Notes: generated by a model not told the origin, from the sequence alone. A stretch of DNA of 37,085 nucleotides from Chrysochromulina tobinii (GCA_001275005.1 JWZX01002730.1:1-37085); one strand, 5' to 3'; positions 20,777 through 30,685 are shown, counted from the stretch's first letter. A program made the numbers and translations.

Positions 20777-22920
20777 TCACATGCCAAAGGCATCCAAAAA
20801 GTCGTCGGCCGTCGCGTTGCCGCCGTGCACGTCGACCTCGGACGCGTCAAACTTGTGCATGCCGCCCGCCACCTTGACGCCCTGGGCCTCGAGCGCCTGC
20901 ATCTTGGCGATTCTCTCGTCCTCTTCCTTCTCCTTCTGCTTGGCCTTGAGAGCGTTCTCCTCAATCTTCTTCTTCATCTCCGCCGCCTCCTGCTCCTTGA
21001 GCGCCTTGAGGTCGAATACCGGCTCGGCCGGTGCGGCGGGAGGGGCCGTGGGGATGTCACTCCCCGCCCAGAGCTCGAGCTGCTTAGCCTGCTCGAGGAC
21101 CGAGCGCTTCGAAGTGCCGCCGGTCGAGTCACGGCGCTCGGCGGCGGCATCGAAGTCCCAGACGGCCATGACCTGCGCAGCCATCGGAGACGGGCGACCG
21201 ACGCGCATGTCAAGGCGCTGCGGAGCACGCTGAGCGGAGAGGCACGGCCAGGGAGGCATGCATGCAGAGAGCCGAGGCATGCAGCTCAGCAGGCCAGGGG
21301 CCGCGTGAGATGCGCCCCGCCATGTCAACGATCGCCTCAGAGGGCCACTTCGCAGTGTCCCTTAGCGGCCGCAGCTGGACGGGAGGCACTTTGCAGTGCC
21401 TTGAACGCTGTGGCACAGGAACTGGTCCGGCGGGATGCATGAGGCAGCTCGCCGTGATGCCAAAAGCCTGTGCGTGGTGCCAGAAGCAGGCGACAAGAAG
21501 CAGGCGACAAGAAGCAGGCGAGCATCGCATCCAAGCAGCGCGCGGCGGCGGGCAGGCGCAAGGCAACACGGCCGTGCGCGTGGCGGCAGGAGCAGCGGGC
21601 TCGGGTGCGGCGGCGGCGGCGGAAGGGGGGTGGCAGCGTGGGCGGCAAGCGTGGGCGGCGTACGTCTTCCGTAAAGAGCGGGTGGAGGCCCTTCAAGTCC
21701 TCGAGTGTGAGTGCGAAGAGCGAGCAGCCGCGCTGTTCCGCGAGCTGGACGGCACGGCCCGAGATGTGGTGCGTCTCACGGAAGGGGACGCCCTTGCGCA
21801 CGAGGTACTCGGACAGGTCGGTCGCGAGCATGAACGAGTTGAGCGCCGCTCGCATGCGATCAGGCTGCGGCGTGAGGGTCGCTAGAACGCCGTCGGCGAT
21901 CTGCAGCCCCGCCTCGGCCGTGTCAAGCGCGTCAAAGAGCGCCTGCTTGTCCTCCTGCATATCCTTGTTGTACGCAGTGGGCAGCCCCTTGAGCATCGTG
22001 AGCAGGCTCACCAAGTGCCCGATCGTGCGCCCCGACTTGCCGCGCAGCAGCTCAAGGGCGTCCGGGTTCTTCTTCTGCGGCATGAGGGACGAGCCCGTCG
22101 AGTACGCATCGCTCAGGCGCACGAACCCAAACTCCTGCGTCGAGAAGATGATGAGGTCCTCGCCGTACTTGGAGAGGTGCGTCATCAGCAGGCTGCACCA
22201 AAAGGTCAGCTCGACTACGAAGTCGCGGTCCGTCACGCCGTCGATCGAGTTGGCCGTCGGCCGTGCGAAGCCGAGGTCAGCGGCGAGCGCCTCGCGGTCG
22301 ATGCCAAACGGATTCCCCGCGAGGGCGCCCGACCCGAGCGGGCACTCGTTCATGCGCTCGGCAATCTGCGCGAGCCGCTCGCCGTCGCGTCGCCACGACG
22401 CCGCATGCGCGAGCATCCAATGGCCCCACCTGACGGGCTGCGCCGACTGGAGGTGTGTGTAGCCGGGCATGAGAATGTCTGCCTCGGCGGCGGCGCGCTT
22501 GGCCGCCGTGCGCACGAGGTTGCGCACGAGCTCGCCCAGCCGCGCGCACACGCCGCGCAGGTGCATCCGTAGGTCCGTCACCACCTGGTCGTTGCGCGAG
22601 CGGCCCGTGTGCACCTTGCCGCCCACGGCTCCGACGAGCTCCGTCAGCCGCCGCTCGTTGGCGGTGTGGATGTCTTCGTCGCCCGGCTTGACCTCGAAGG
22701 TGCCGGCGGCCCATTCGGCGCGCACGGCGACGAGGCCCGAGCGGATCGCCTCGCCCTCCTCAGCCGTGATGACGCCAGCCTTTTGCAGCGCGCGGCTGTA
22801 TCCGATCGAGCCGTCGATGTCGGCCGCCCACATGACCTTGTCGACGTCGAGCGAGAGGTTGAAGCGCTCCATCACGGGGTCTGTCTTGCCAGTGAACCTA
22901 CCGCCCCAGAGTTTCGACAT
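20777..22920 (-). CDS. ASL: Argininosuccinate lyase, two exons, with C-terminal extension
   Basis: Cleaves argininosuccinate to arginine and fumarate, the last step of arginine synthesis and part of the urea cycle. Exon 1 is 22920-21664 (419 codons) and exon 2 is 21172-20777 (131 codons plus stop). The GT-AG intron of 491 bp lies between 'HPLFTED' and 'VMAVWDFDAAAERRDS'; splicing restores the conserved lyase C-terminus ending 'GGTSKRSVLEQAKQLELW'. Family motifs: 'LWGGRF' at 4-9, 'TGRSRNDQV' at 105-113, 'THLQ' at 155-158 (His) and the fumarase/lyase signature 'GSSLMPQKKNP' at 276-286 with the catalytic Ser. The normal length is about 460 residues; here about 550. The last ~90 residues are Pro/Ala then a Lys/Glu-rich helix ('KEQEAAEMKKKIEENALKAK') ending 'DDFLDAFGM'. 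There is no clear transit peptide, so the enzyme is probably cytosolic. Confidence 0.93.
21173..21663 (-). other. Intron of argininosuccinate lyase gene
   Basis: Donor GTACGC follows GAAGAC; acceptor TGCGCAG precedes GTCATGGCC. Removing it joins the family-conserved 'LFTEDV' to 'VWDF' in phase 0. It stays open on the minus strand but encodes Arg/Pro/Ser-rich sequence unrelated to the lyase. About 2.7 copies of a 14-bp repeat (AGAAGCAGGCGACA on the plus strand) lie at about 21482-21520. Confidence 0.88.
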
Positions 22921-23174
22921 GCTCGGACTCGCGAGCAGAGCGTGCTGAGAGTGCGCGACGCGCTAGCACGCGATGCTCGCTCGTGAGACCCCGACGGGAC
23001 GAAGTCTCCGACGGCCTGTTCACGCCACAGACCAACTCTACAAAAGCTTCATCGGGCTCACAGCAGTCCGCGACTTTTCCCAGTCCCGCCCTTCGAAACT
23101 TGCCGGGAACAGAACAAAAGCTCACAGTCGTTCATCAAAAGAATCACGCGACTGGAGGGTCGACGCTGGACAAG
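22921..23174. other. Divergent 5' region of argininosuccinate lyase
   Basis: It separates the lyase start from a small plus-strand frame. No TATA-like or other clear element was seen. Confidence 0.3.
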
Positions 23175-23384
23175 ATGCATCCCCACCCCGGTTTCCCGGT
23201 CTTCACACGCCTCGACGACGTCTGTGGCGCCTGCTGGGAGGCCCCGCCCCCACTCGTCGCCGAGGAGAAGGGGTTGCCGCAGCCCCAACGCCCACAGCTG
23301 GCAGCGTCTAGCCTCCGACGACTTGCCGCAATAGCAGCTGTCGCGCTGATTGCAACAGCTGTCTTACGTCGGCGACGAGGCTAG
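23175..23384 (+). CDS. Possible small tail-anchored membrane protein
   Basis: 69 codons from an ATG. The N-terminal half contains 'RLDDVCGACWEAPPP' with a CxxC pair. The C-terminus is a single hydrophobic segment, 'LAAIAAVALIATAVL', bracketed by Arg residues and ending 'RRRRG', the layout of a tail-anchored protein of the ER or an organelle membrane. The same frame extends upstream to an ATG at 22983, but that part has no protein-like character. No family was recognised. Chance is a real alternative at this length and GC content. Confidence 0.3.
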   Translation: MHPHPGFPVFTRLDDVCGACWEAPPPLVAEEKGLPQPQRPQLAASSLRRLAAIAAVALIATAVLRRRRG

Positions 23385-24685
23385 TGATCTCCTGCTCAGA
23401 AGCTGCATCCACTGTTGCATGCCGCCTGCCCTTTGACAAACAGCATGGGAAAGTCCGCTCGGCCTTGCACTGAGCTGTTGGTTGAGATCAGCCTCTTCCG
23501 CAGCTTGAGGGGGACTCGATCCCGCACGCATCCTCCGTCGATGGCGTACAGTGCGTGTTGGCGCTCGCACACATCTGAGCTCGATTTGGCGCTGGCACGA
23601 CGTCTGAGCTCGTGCGGCCGGCGGCGCTCGCCGGTGGCGCGGACGCTGACGAACTGTACTTGTGGCGAGGGTGCGGCTGCGCTGCTGGCCGTCGCTAAGG
23701 CCGTCGGCGAGGGCGGCACCCTTTACAGCTCGCCTACACGCTTGCGCTGGCGGTGGCACATGCAACCTGCGCAACCGCCAACCCGGAGCTGCCTAATAAG
23801 AATTTGGATGGCCTCCAGGCTTTGTCCTCTGTCCACAGTGTGGCGGGCGCTCAATAGATACAAGAACCTCATAAAGGCATTGGCAAGGCTCAACGAAGGG
23901 TCGAAGGCACTGTTGCCAAAAAATCAGGTGTAAGTACCCGATTTTTCGTGTCTCAGTTCATGTATCCTCTGATCCTCTCCGTGTAAACATGTGTGAACAC
24001 GAGTTAACACGACCCACCGGCACCCGGGCACGAGTTTTTACGAGCTTTGCGGCGCGCCCCCGACGGGCGCGGCCGTCCAGCACACCGCTCACACGACACA
24101 CGCGCACTTAACGTGACTGTCCACACATGCGTCCACAGCACCCCGGGCCGAGCTGACCCGGGCCGGCTCACGCGCGTCAGGTGGGGTCGTCGTGGCTAAT
24201 CGTGGCGGCTGCTCCACAGCTATTCCGGTATTCCATCGTCATACCATCGTCAGCTGCCTCCTATGTCCCCGATGACAGCTCCCGGCGGCGGCGCGGCACC
24301 GCTCCGGCGGCGTGCGCGGACGTGCCGTCGGTCTGCGGTACGGGATCCATGTACGGGATCAAATAAGCACACGGACCGCGGTTCGTGGGTTCGAGCACCG
24401 CTGTCTCCCGTCCGGGGATGGGCTTTGCGGGTAGTCGATAGTTCTCGAAAGGAGTGCGAGTGCCCAGGCCACGCAAGTCGGGCCACGCCCACCGCACTGG
24501 ACTGTCCAGCGACCACCAGGTGGTAAACAGGTGGTGTACACGAGTCAGGTACCGGTAACCCGGCCCCAGGTGTTTTTGAACCGGTACGCCCGTGTCCCGT
24601 GTGTGTCCCGGCTCCCCCCGGTGTCTTTTTACAGGTGTGAGTGTCCCGGCTCCCCCGGTGTCTTTTTACCGGTACTGTACGAGTG
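23385..24685. other. Gene-poor region left of the foldback element
   Basis: Open frames on both strands (for example 23415-23933 plus and 23396-23719 minus) show no recognisable domain. From 23940 on the sequence holds many short GC palindromes and GTGTGAACACGAGTTAACAC-like stretches. Two copies of a ~38-bp direct repeat lie at 24603-24680, immediately before the element. Confidence 0.4.
24603..24680. repeat. 38-bp direct repeat, two copies
   Basis: Units begin GTGTCCCGGCTCCCC and end GGTGTCTTTTTAC, at 24603-24640 and 24641-24680. A weaker relative may lie just upstream (about 24556-24600). Confidence 0.8.
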
Positions 24686-24853
24686 TAGTGCGTAACCCGG
24701 ACTTCATTTACAAACAGGTGCGTAACCCGGACGTCACTAACCCGGACTTGGCCGATGTCCGGGTTACGCACCTGTTTGTAAGTCCTTAACCCGGACTTCG
24801 AGGTGTGAAGTCCGGGTTACGCACCTGTTTGTAAGTCCTTAACCCGGACTTGG
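24686..24853 (+). repeat. Left terminal inverted repeat
   Basis: 168 bp made of alternating AACCCGGACTT cores and a spacer reading ACAAACAGGTGCGT or its complement. It pairs with 26026-26192. Confidence 0.88.
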
Positions 24854-25109
24854 TTTTTCGCAACCACGGAACCCGAGGGAGCCTTGCCATCGGTATGAAA
24901 CCGATGACTCGCTGAATGCCGGATGGGATGGACCGCCTTCATGGAACATTTCTGCTGCAGCTATGACAGGTGACATAGAGCTCTTGTGCACCGCCTTCGA
25001 AGTCGAGAGCAGTGCGTGAGGATCATCCAACTCCGGATCATCGATGAGATCCATGCACACCGGCCAACCGGCCTTGATAGAACTCGAGGTGTGTCAGGAG
25101 GTCGCTGAA

Positions 25110-25625
25110 TCACGCGAGCAGAAAGGAAGGTAACATGGACGGGTCCGGTAAGAAGACATATTGAAGCCAAGCATCCACAGGTAAAGAACGAAGAAAATCA
25201 CGATAACGACATGCCTGTGACACGCACTGAGACCCACTGATGCTGCCTTCTTCTTGCAGTTGAAGTAGTTTGCTATGTACAGCAACCACATGTAGCACTT
25301 CACGTTCAAGATGAAGTTCGGAATCGTCGACTAGAGATCTCGGAGTGCCACATCGATTGGCAAGAAGAATATCACGGAACGCCAGTGACATTGGAATGCA
25401 ACTGATGACCACCAAGTGCTCCGAGGGAATGATGACGTCACGCAAAAAGCAAAACATGCCAAGCACTGCAATGCTGATCATATTCCAAAACCCAGCCTTG
25501 AACTGCCGTGACTTGCGACAGGAATTCGCATTCGGCGCGCGAGGACGGGATGCACAATGACGACAAGGATGTCGCGTCGGATGCAGATCGGACGCGCACC
25601 AGCGATCCGTGAGACACGAGGGCAC
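25110..25625 (-). other. Open frame inside the foldback element, unassigned
   Basis: 171 codons on the minus strand with a hydrophobic stretch ('FWNMISIAVLGMFCFL') and a more balanced amino-acid composition than chance frames in this GC-rich DNA. A second minus-strand stretch (about 25060-24845) also reads protein-like ('CMDLIDDPELDDPHALL') in another frame. I recognise no transposase motif. It may be a captured or decaying gene fragment, or simply AT-richer non-coding sequence. Confidence 0.2.
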
Positions 25626-25699
25626 CCCCGACCAAAGGCCAAGAAGTCCCCCCGGCGAACATGGATTTCGCGCGAGGAGGTCTCAACAAAAAGACAACC

Positions 25700-26025
25700 A
25701 GGTACCTAACCCGGACTTCCGAAGTCCGGGTTAGGCACATGTCCCGAGTGCCTAACCCGGACTTAACCAAACGAGTGCGGGAAAAGATCCGGCACAAGTG
25801 CCTAACCCGGACTTAGATAACGTTGAAGGTGCGTAACCCGGACTTCCCAGCTATGCCTAAATCCGGGTTAGAACCTACAAACAGGTGCGTAACCCGGACT
25901 TCACACCTCGAAGTCCGGGTTAAGGACTTACAAACAAGTGCGTAACCCGGACTTCACACCTCGAAGTCCGGGTTTTGGACTTACAAACAGGTGCGTAACC
26001 CGGGACAACTTAAATTTTCAAATAC
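25700..26025. repeat. Hairpin array on inner right side of the element
   Basis: About a dozen AACCCGGACTT cores in both orientations, partly in a ~53-bp tandem unit containing GGACTTACAAACAGGTGCGT. This array has no counterpart on the left, so the element is asymmetric. Confidence 0.85.
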
Positions 26026-26192
26026 CCAAGTCCGGGTTAAGGACTTACAAACAGGTGCGTAACCCAGACTTCACACCTCGAAGTCCGGGTTAAGGACTTA
26101 CAAACAGGTGCGTAACCCGGACTCGGCCAAGTCCGGGTTAGTGACGTCCGGGTTATGCACCTGTTTGTAAATGAAGTCCGGGTTACGCACTA
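26026..26192 (-). repeat. Right terminal inverted repeat
   Basis: 167 bp, the reverse complement of 24686-24853 with about three differences. It ends CGCAC followed by TA. Confidence 0.88.
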
Positions 26193-26292
26193 ACCTCCAT
26201 ACAAGTATACCTCTCTCTTCTATCACAACTTTGCGTGCGGAATTTGCACCATCAAAACCGGCATTTTTTGGCTTTTTGTGTGTGGATCGGAC

Positions 26293-27896
26293 ATGAGCGT
26301 CGCTGCACTCGAGGCGCTGATCGTCTCGTCGACTCGTGAAGAGCCGACAAGTCGAACTCTTACCGAGGCTGCAGAGCATCATCGCGTCGCTCCCTTCATC
26401 TCTTCTTCCTACCTGCAGGAGCGCGATGCTTATGCCAACACCCACGCCATCCTCGGCGCCGCTCTTGGCTCCATCGCCAACGTCACAATTGTCTCCAGCA
26501 CAGATGAGCAGGCACGGCAGCTTCTCAGGGCCATGGAGCAGGCCGCGCACTACCCTGGCGCCATGCACTGGGCGACCAGCGTCCACAAATGGCAGCGCAC
26601 TGGGCAAGCACCAGGCCTGATTGGTAGGACCGGTGGCCGCAGCACTCTCGCCTTGGGCTCCATGGACGTTGTCGTCATCGCTTCCGTGCATGTTGAGAAG
26701 GAGCAAGCCATGCTGACCTACTGGCCGTACGTTCGCCCTGGAGGCTGCTTATGCATCGAAGACGTTCCCGTGTACTCAAATAGCTCGGGCTTCCTACAGC
26801 GCGCTGACGCAGGGTGGAGTCCGATCGCCCATGCACCGTGGTCGCTCCAGCCGGAGGTGGCGAGGATCCTGGAGGAACACGACGACTTCCTGGTTGACGT
26901 GCTTCGCGGGATGCGATTGAGTGCCAAGCAGCCACCGACGCGCAACAACACACACATGCTCGTTGTGCGTAAGCGAACGACGGGTCGCTCGCCCGTGATC
27001 CTACGCCACAGCGGTGTCACCGCGATGCAGGACGCGAAGGTATCGGCGCAGCTGCCGTGGAACCGCTCGCAAGCGATGGACTTAGAGGCCCTTGCTTTCT
27101 ACTACGGCACAGATAAGTCGCGAGACGACCACAAGTATACCGACCTCTACGCGCTGCTGTTCGACGCGCGGCGCCACTCGGTCCTCAACATGACCGAGAT
27201 TGGCATCATGTCAGGCCAGGTGAGCCCCCTCCTCTCCCGTAACAATAGCCGCCATGCGACCACTTACTCGGCGATTCGATCACTCACTCGGCGACTCGGA
27301 TCCCTTATCGGCAGTCGGTGCAGCTCTGGCACGACTACTTCCCCAATGCGAGCATCTGGGGGGCAGATAACTGGATCCGCCCTGTGGTTTTCGAGCACCT
27401 CAAGCCGCTCGCGCCGAGGGTGCAGCTGCTCCTGTCGAACTCACAGGATTCGGATAGTGTGGCGGCGCTCAAGCTGGCGCCGCTCAGTATGGACCTGATC
27501 ATCGACGACGGCGAGCACAAGCCGGTAGCAAACGAGTTGACGCTTCTCGCGTTCTGGGAGTACCTCAAGCCCGGCGGCTTCTTTATTATCGAGGATGTGG
27601 TCTCGGGCGGCGACGCCAAGGGCCAATTCATGGGCGATCCGGCTAGCTGGTCAGCGCCCGGGCGCGCGCGGCTGACGCACGAGCAGCAATGGCTCAAGCC
27701 CGAGACGATCGCACTCCTCCGCCGCGCGGACATCTTTCTCGCAGACACAACCGTCGGCCACCGCGATTGGGAGGGCTTGAAGCGCTCAATCCCCAGCAAG
27801 TGGTGTCGGAATCGCGTTGATCACAACACACATGCCATGGTCATACGCAAGCGTGAAGCGCGAAAAGCGGTGCAGAATCGCCCGAAACGGCTTTAG
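26293..27896 (+). CDS. Tandem-domain SAM-dependent methyltransferase-like protein, two exons
   Basis: Exons 26293-27219 and 27315-27896 give about 502 residues. Splicing CAG|GTGAGC...GGCAG|TCG joins 'MTEIGIMSGQ' to 'SVQLWHDYFPNASIWGADNW', rebuilding motif I and the second strand of a class I S-adenosylmethionine-dependent methyltransferase (Methyltransf_24-like). The C-terminal domain (about residues 270-490) also has 'YYGTDKSRDDHKYTDLY', 'MDLIIDDGEHKPV' and 'WEYLKPGGFFIIEDVVSGG'. The N-terminal half repeats the late part of the fold: 'MDVVVIASVHVEK', 'YVRPGGCLCIEDV' and 'NNTHMLVVRKR', parallel to 'DHNTHAMVIRKR' at the C-terminus. It lacks an obvious glycine-rich motif I, so it is degenerate or its first exon is missing. 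The acceptor substrate is unknown. The ATG lies about 100 bp from the foldback element. Confidence 0.82.
27220..27314 (+). other. 95-bp intron of methyltransferase gene
   Basis: Donor GTGAGCC, acceptor ATCGGCAG, phase 0. It contains short repeats of ACTCGGCGA. It is supported because the join restores a continuous methyltransferase motif. Confidence 0.9.
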
Positions 27897-29423
27897 AGTC
27901 TATTTCTTCGTACGGAGCATTCAGACGACGATACGGGCGACGGGCCGGTCCCTGTGCCGGAAGCACGAGCCGAGCGTACCGCCGACGGCCGACCTCGCGC
28001 ACCGCGCTATCGGCTTATCGGATGCAGTTGCATCGCCGCACGTGGGCGCACACACGGCACGTGTGTCTGTGCGGTGTGAGTTCTAACACAACACACATCA
28101 CACTTTCACACACTCGCGGGCAATGGTAGGTCCCTACGAGACGGCTTTAATTTCGGCTCGTGCCGGCGTCGGTGGCTGCCCTCCCGAACCCTGCAGAGGA
28201 GGGCGGAGTCGCCCTCCATACAGTGGCGACAAGCAAACGACCGCCTTACTTGCTAAATTCGACTAGTTGTCGCCGCCTTCCCTTCCTGGCGGGGGGGCTC
28301 TGCCGCTCCTTCCAGACGGGACTGGCAGCAACGACCACCTGTACGTCACACCGATGGGGCAGGAGCAAGGAGAGAAGGCCCCATGGGGTTACGAGCCCCC
28401 GAGAGGGAGGATTCCCGTAACAAAAGGAGTTCGTGAGCTGCGAACAGCCGTGCGCGTTCAGAGTCACTGATCTGAATGAGCGAGCCGAATGGTGTGAGGC
28501 GCGGGCGCGCTCGAAGCACAGCCGAGTCGGAGCGGAGAGAGGAAAAGGCGGAACGTTCAAGCTTTTCAAGCTGCTCCAGCCGCGGCGACTTGAGTGGCTC
28601 GCGGAGCTGGGGCGAGTCGTGCCATGCAATGGGGAACGCCCGTGGGAGCGCAGGCTGATAGCCCGCACTTCCCCAAGTCCCCACGGGCTGCCAAACCGAA
28701 TGATAGCGTTCAATGCAGCCCTGGCGGGACACTGCGTCCGGCGAGATATGGACATCAAATGTCTGGTGATTTGGCTTCCAAAACACCGCAGGCGTGGACG
28801 TACTTATTGCATGGAGCCTCCGGCGGATGTGCTTCATCTCGTCGTCAACCTCGGATTTGTACGAGGTGATGCTCACCGTGGTGCCAAGGCGCTGCCCCGT
28901 CAGTGCCGGGTCGATGGACGGTAATGAGCCTCCCCACTCGCTGCGCGGGGAGGCCACTCCTAATATGCCACGTGTGCCACGTAACGCTGAGCTGCGAGTT
29001 CGCGCCGAGAGCGGCTGCTTGTACTGAGGGCTAAACGAATGTGCAACCATAACAAAAGGCTTTCGCGTGAGGCGACGCAACGACGCACCCCTCGTACACG
29101 AGAGCCCTCGATTTCTGTTTCGCTCACGAAGTTAGAACTTCTGAAGTCCGCGAAGCGTGAGTACGTAAACCGTTCAAAAACACCGAGAGGAGCCGGGACA
29201 CGAGATCCTCGGTCGAGGCGTCGTTGCGCCCCCTCTAGCCCTCTACTCCCCGACTCCCCCAGAACCCCCCTACTGTACACGGCACACACAAGGTGTGTGT
29301 ATTCTGAGCGGGCAGTACCAGTGCCGTAGCACCGGTTGTCGCGTCTGTCGTGTGAACGTTCACGCATCGCGAAAAGTGCGCGTCCTCTGCGCTGCAAACC
29401 GCGGGGCACGGCGGAGGGCGGGA
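27897..29423. other. Gene-poor 1.5-kb region
   Basis: There is no recognisable gene. The longest frame is on the minus strand (28346-29080, 244 codons, containing 'TSTPAVFWKPNHQTFDVHIS'); it lacks any family resemblance I know, and other frames in both directions are similarly open. GT/CA-rich sequence lies at 28040-28120. It could be a decayed gene or transposon. Confidence 0.4.
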
Positions 29424-30320
29424 ATGGAGGCAGATTCGCGCGACTTTGCAGCCATCGACGCGTGGCTTCAACCATGGCAGCTTCGCCGGCTGTCCATCCA
29501 GAATCGACTGAAGGGGCTGCTGAGCGCACCACCACCAGCTAAGTTCGCAGCTCCGCCAGCGATGAGTGCTCCAGTCCTCAGACGATCAGAGCATGTGGCA
29601 CAATTAGCAGAGCCGCCGCCGGCAGCGTCGGCAGCGCCGGCATTCGAGGGAGTCGGCGAGCGTGTTGTGACAACACGTAGCGGGTTTCTCACCAGCTGTA
29701 CATCTCATCAGGACCAGAGCCGCCACGTCACCGAGGCGGCAGGGGCAGCAGCGGCAGCGGTGATGAGAGCGGCAACTGTCGCCTCATCAGCGGCTGCCAC
29801 GGAAGATGCGGTCGCGGCCGGCGACGATGCTGCCTCGGCGGTGGAGGCTGCGGCAGTGGAGGCTGCGGTCATGGAGGTCGCCGCGGCGCTCGACGCTGCT
29901 GGTTACTGGCCCGAGATTGGCACGGTAGGAGCCCGAGGTTTGGCGTTTCACCCCCACCGCGGAGAGGAGCCGGCGCCCGTTCCGGCCGCCGCACGCTACT
30001 ACACCGCAGGAGCGGCGCTCGCTCGATCTGGCAGCAGTCGCGGCCCTAGCTACGCCGTCCGACTGCCGCCCCAACGTGACCCGGTTTCGGCCACGAGCCG
30101 GCAGCATGATTATGAGTGGCCCGAGTTCAACGGCATCACCCTCGATAATTGGGTGGAGCGCTCGCGCAACGTTGGCTGGCTTGCAGCTCAGAATGAGGCT
30201 GCCGAGATTGCCGCCAAGCAGCGCCTCGGTCTGCTTCCATCTGCGCCACAGCCGCCGCTGCAGCCGCAGCCGGCGCTGCCGTCGCGCCTGTTGCACCCCG
30301 AGGGCCGAGCACGCGGCTGA
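29424..30320 (+). CDS. Hypothetical Ala-rich protein
   Basis: 298 residues from an ATG; no family recognised. The N-terminus 'FAAIDAWLQPWQLRRLSIQNRLKGLL' forms amphipathic helices. The middle is Ala/Pro-rich with near-repeats of 'AAAVEAAVMEVAAAL'. The C-terminal part looks better ordered: 'HDYEWPEFNGITLDNWVERSRNVGWLAAQNEAAEIAAKQ' read as consecutive short segments. The frame is open upstream to 29295 with no better ATG. It ends inside a 21-bp direct-repeat pair. It may be a single-exon gene or an exon of a longer one. Function is unknown. Confidence 0.45.
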   Translation: MEADSRDFAAIDAWLQPWQLRRLSIQNRLKGLLSAPPPAKFAAPPAMSAPVLRRSEHVAQLAEPPPAASAAPAFEGVGERVVTTRSGFLTSCTSHQDQSRHVTEAAGAAAAAVMRAATVASSAAATEDAVAAGDDAASAVEAAAVEAAVMEVAAALDAAGYWPEIGTVGARGLAFHPHRGEEPAPVPAAARYYTAGAALARSGSSRGPSYAVRLPPQRDPVSATSRQHDYEWPEFNGITLDNWVERSRNVGWLAAQNEAAEIAAKQRLGLLPSAPQPPLQPQPALPSRLLHPEGRARG

Positions 30321-30344
30321 CGAACCCCGAGGGCCGAGCACGCG
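30295..30344. repeat. 21-bp perfect direct repeat, two copies
   Basis: ACCCCGAGGGCCGAGCACGC plus G occurs at 30295-30315 and 30324-30344, flanking the stop codon of the preceding frame at 30318-30320. Confidence 0.9.
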
Positions 30345-30685
30345 TGAGGGCGGCCGTTCGTCGCCCTCCGCGCCGGCCGTGGCACGTTCATAATCCTCGC
30401 GTCAGTGATCGCTACTGTGAGTCTCCACTCTCGCCGTAACTCCAGCGGAGTCTCGCCGGTGCTAACGTGCTATCGTCTGATCCGGTGATTCCAATTGCGT
30501 GATAGGTGATTCCTGCTGTCGGATTAGAAGGCCGTCAGTGTTGATATGCTTTATATGCAAACCAAACGTACACTGTTTCGTCCTGGGGCCGCATGATCGG
30601 ACCGCGAGATTCGAGATCCAGCCGAGCCCACCACGCACAGGTGACTGTCTCGATCTCGCTCCTTCTCTCGTTACAATGTGCCGTC
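30345..30685. other. Intergenic spacer, convergent genes
   Basis: 3' flanks of the hypothetical protein and bL19m. AT content rises at about 30480-30570. No gene was seen. Confidence 0.4.

Larger units (their letters stand above)
24686..26192. mobile_element. Foldback/MITE-like element with ~167-bp terminal inverted repeats
   Basis: The left arm (24686-24853) and right arm (26026-26192) are reverse complements with about three differences (two substitutions and one single-base indel). The outermost bases read TA-GTGCGTAACCCGG on each side, consistent with a TA target duplication (24686-24687 and 26191-26192). The arms and the inner right side are built of about 25 direct or inverted copies of AACCCGGACTT. 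Several adjacent copies pair as hairpins: a 14-bp-arm palindrome with 3-nt loop near 25707-25737, and 12-bp stems with 7-nt loops near 25890-25920 and 25940-25973. A ~53-bp unit is tandemly repeated at about 25872-26092. The centre (24854-25690) has lower GC and no recognisable transposase, so this is probably a non-autonomous element. Confidence 0.8.

Noticed and set aside
21173-21663. Lyase reading straight through into the intron
   Set aside because: The frame is open but turns into Arg/Pro/Ser-rich sequence after 'LFTEDV', whereas the conserved lyase C-terminus is found after a proper acceptor at 21173.
23396-23719. Glutaredoxin-like ending 'FPMLFVKGQAACNSGCSF' on the minus strand
   Set aside because: Only a few residues resemble the motif, the rest of the frame shows no thioredoxin fold, and the match could be chance.
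24340-24430. tRNA gene suggested by GGGTTCGAGCACC
   Set aside because: No T-stem, anticodon stem or acceptor stem can be paired around it on either strand.
24690-24853. Telomere-like repeat
   Set aside because: The core AACCCGGACTT is not a TTAGGG-type telomere unit and alternates in orientation inside a bounded element.
24686-26192. CRISPR array
   Set aside because: The repeats occur in both orientations with repeated, not unique, spacers, in a eukaryotic context with introns. Inverted-repeat element structure explains them better.
24686-26192. CACTA-type transposon
   Set aside because: The termini read TAGTG...CACTA, the opposite orientation to CACTA elements, and a TA duplication fits better.
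26098-26706. 202-codon minus-strand frame
   Set aside because: It overlaps the methyltransferase exon in antisense and reads into the element's inverted repeat; no domain.
28346-29080. 244-codon minus-strand frame in the gene-poor region
   Set aside because: No recognisable domain, several competing open frames in the same stretch, and no supported start or splice context.
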